The notes under the pieces are model-generated. The model made no database searches and was not told where the DNA came from. It worked only from the letters and a program-made list of their open reading frames with translations. Shown in pieces: positions 13,640 to 14,027 of a stretch of 14,027 nt of DNA. The stretch is taken from NCBI GenBank assembly GCA_016218095.1, contig JACREV010000078.1, positions 1 through 14,027 of the forward strand. The letters are read 5' to 3'. The stretch's first letter is position 1; each line of letters starts with the position of its first letter. The translations under genes were made by a program, and so were the position numbers. The stretch is from Deltaproteobacteria bacterium. Lineage in GTDB: Bacteria > Desulfobacterota > GWC2-55-46.

Positions 13640-13666
13640 AAAAATAACAATTTTTAGAGGCAGCCC

Positions 13667-14027
13667 TTACTTCGGGACCTTCTCCCAGTCCTTAAGGAAC
13701 CTGTCTATGCCGATGTCGGTCAACGGGTGCTTGGAGAGCTGTTCGAGCACCTTGAAGGGGATCGTCGCCACGTGCGCCCCCATTATCGCGGACTCAAGGA
13801 CGTGCACCGGGTTCCTGACCGAGGCGACTATTACCTCGGTCTTGAAACCGTAGTTGTCGAATATGTCGAGTATCTGGCTTATGCTGTCCATGCCCGGTTG
13901 CGAGATGTCGTCGAGCCTGCCGACAAAGGGGCTCACATAGCTCGCCCCGGCCTTCGCGGCCATGAGCGCCTGGACCGGCGAGAAGACGAGCGTAACGTTC
14001 GTCTTGATCCCTTCGGCCGAGACGGTC
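13667..14027 (-). CDS. tal: Transaldolase, small-subunit (TalC/Fsa) family, C-terminal part (partial)
   Basis: Class I Schiff-base aldolase of the TIM-barrel transaldolase family, acting in the non-oxidative pentose phosphate pathway. The frame is open to the right edge and encodes the last 119 residues of a family of about 215. The N-terminal part, with the Schiff-base lysine, lies outside. Visible family sequence: EGIKTNVTLVFSPVQALMAAKAGASYVSPFVGRLDDIS near the break, then DNYGFKTEVIVASVRNP and HPLTDIGIDRFLKDWEK at the end. The Phe in TLVFS stands where fructose-6-phosphate aldolases have a catalytic Tyr, which favours transaldolase activity. The stop codon TAA is at 13667-13669; a 289-nt tail with structure leads to the first downstream terminator hairpin. 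Confidence 0.93.
   Translation of the reverse strand, partial: TVSAEGIKTNVTLVFSPVQALMAAKAGASYVSPFVGRLDDISQPGMDSISQILDIFDNYGFKTEVIVASVRNPVHVLESAIMGAHVATIPFKVLEQLSKHPLTDIGIDRFLKDWEKVPK

Noticed and set aside
13545..13640. Possible cyclic-di-GMP (GEMM) riboswitch on the minus strand, because of a CGCAGGGCCAAA stretch
   Set aside because: The conserved tetraloop/receptor and the second GACGCAAAGCC-type segment are missing, and no gene start follows before the terminators.

Overview
The window looks like chromosomal core-genome sequence from a GC-rich, Gram-negative bacterium, plausibly Desulfobacterota/Deltaproteobacteria- or Nitrospirota-like. The lineage is an inference from gene types (a complete Pst transporter with PhoU, an LpxH-like phosphoesterase that would imply lipid A, UbiB kinase, RNase R) and from codon use: ATA for Ile and AGG for Arg are frequent although third positions are otherwise GC-rich. 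No mobile elements, CRISPR arrays, tRNAs or rRNAs were found. Every intact gene belongs to a known family, so I do not claim a new multi-gene system. The unexplained signal is in the intergenic DNA.

Layout. (1) Bases 1-636, minus strand: the N-terminal half of hemL (glutamate-1-semialdehyde aminomutase), with a good promoter at 669-697. (2) Bases 637-865: divergent control region with the hemL promoter, a possible sigma70 promoter for pstS (724-752), a Pho box (794-811) and a short direct repeat in the pstS leader. (3) Bases 866-5191, plus strand: pstS-pstC-pstA-pstB-phoU, the high-affinity phosphate ABC importer and its regulator. A strong promoter-like sequence lies just before pstC. (4) Bases 5192-5355: convergent intergenic region with two inverted repeats. 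(5) Bases 5356-6312, minus strand: a zeta-crystallin-type quinone oxidoreductase. Bases 6313-6427 behind it hold only its ribosome binding site and AT-rich sequence. (6) Bases 6428-8922, minus strand: a tight ribF-aroE-lpxH-like operon (FMN/FAD synthesis, shikimate pathway, lipid A-type phosphoesterase). (7) Bases 8923-9116: mostly one large imperfect foldback repeat of about 162 bp. (8) Bases 9117-13254, minus strand: a coupled Dabb-domain gene-rnr-ubiB operon. (9) Bases 13255-13666: the longest gene-free stretch. It holds two minus-strand terminator-like hairpins and, at 13484-13639, a structured element with competing pairings that I cannot assign to a known RNA family. (10) Bases 13667-14027, minus strand: the C-terminal part of a small-subunit transaldolase.

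How the genes work together. PstS binds periplasmic phosphate, PstC/PstA form the channel, PstB powers it and PhoU restrains it and the Pho response. The Pho box before pstS fits control by a PhoB-type regulator encoded elsewhere. The remaining genes are housekeeping enzymes in short operons whose genes overlap by 4 nt or abut, so translational coupling is likely. All structure, spacing and identity counts were made by eye.
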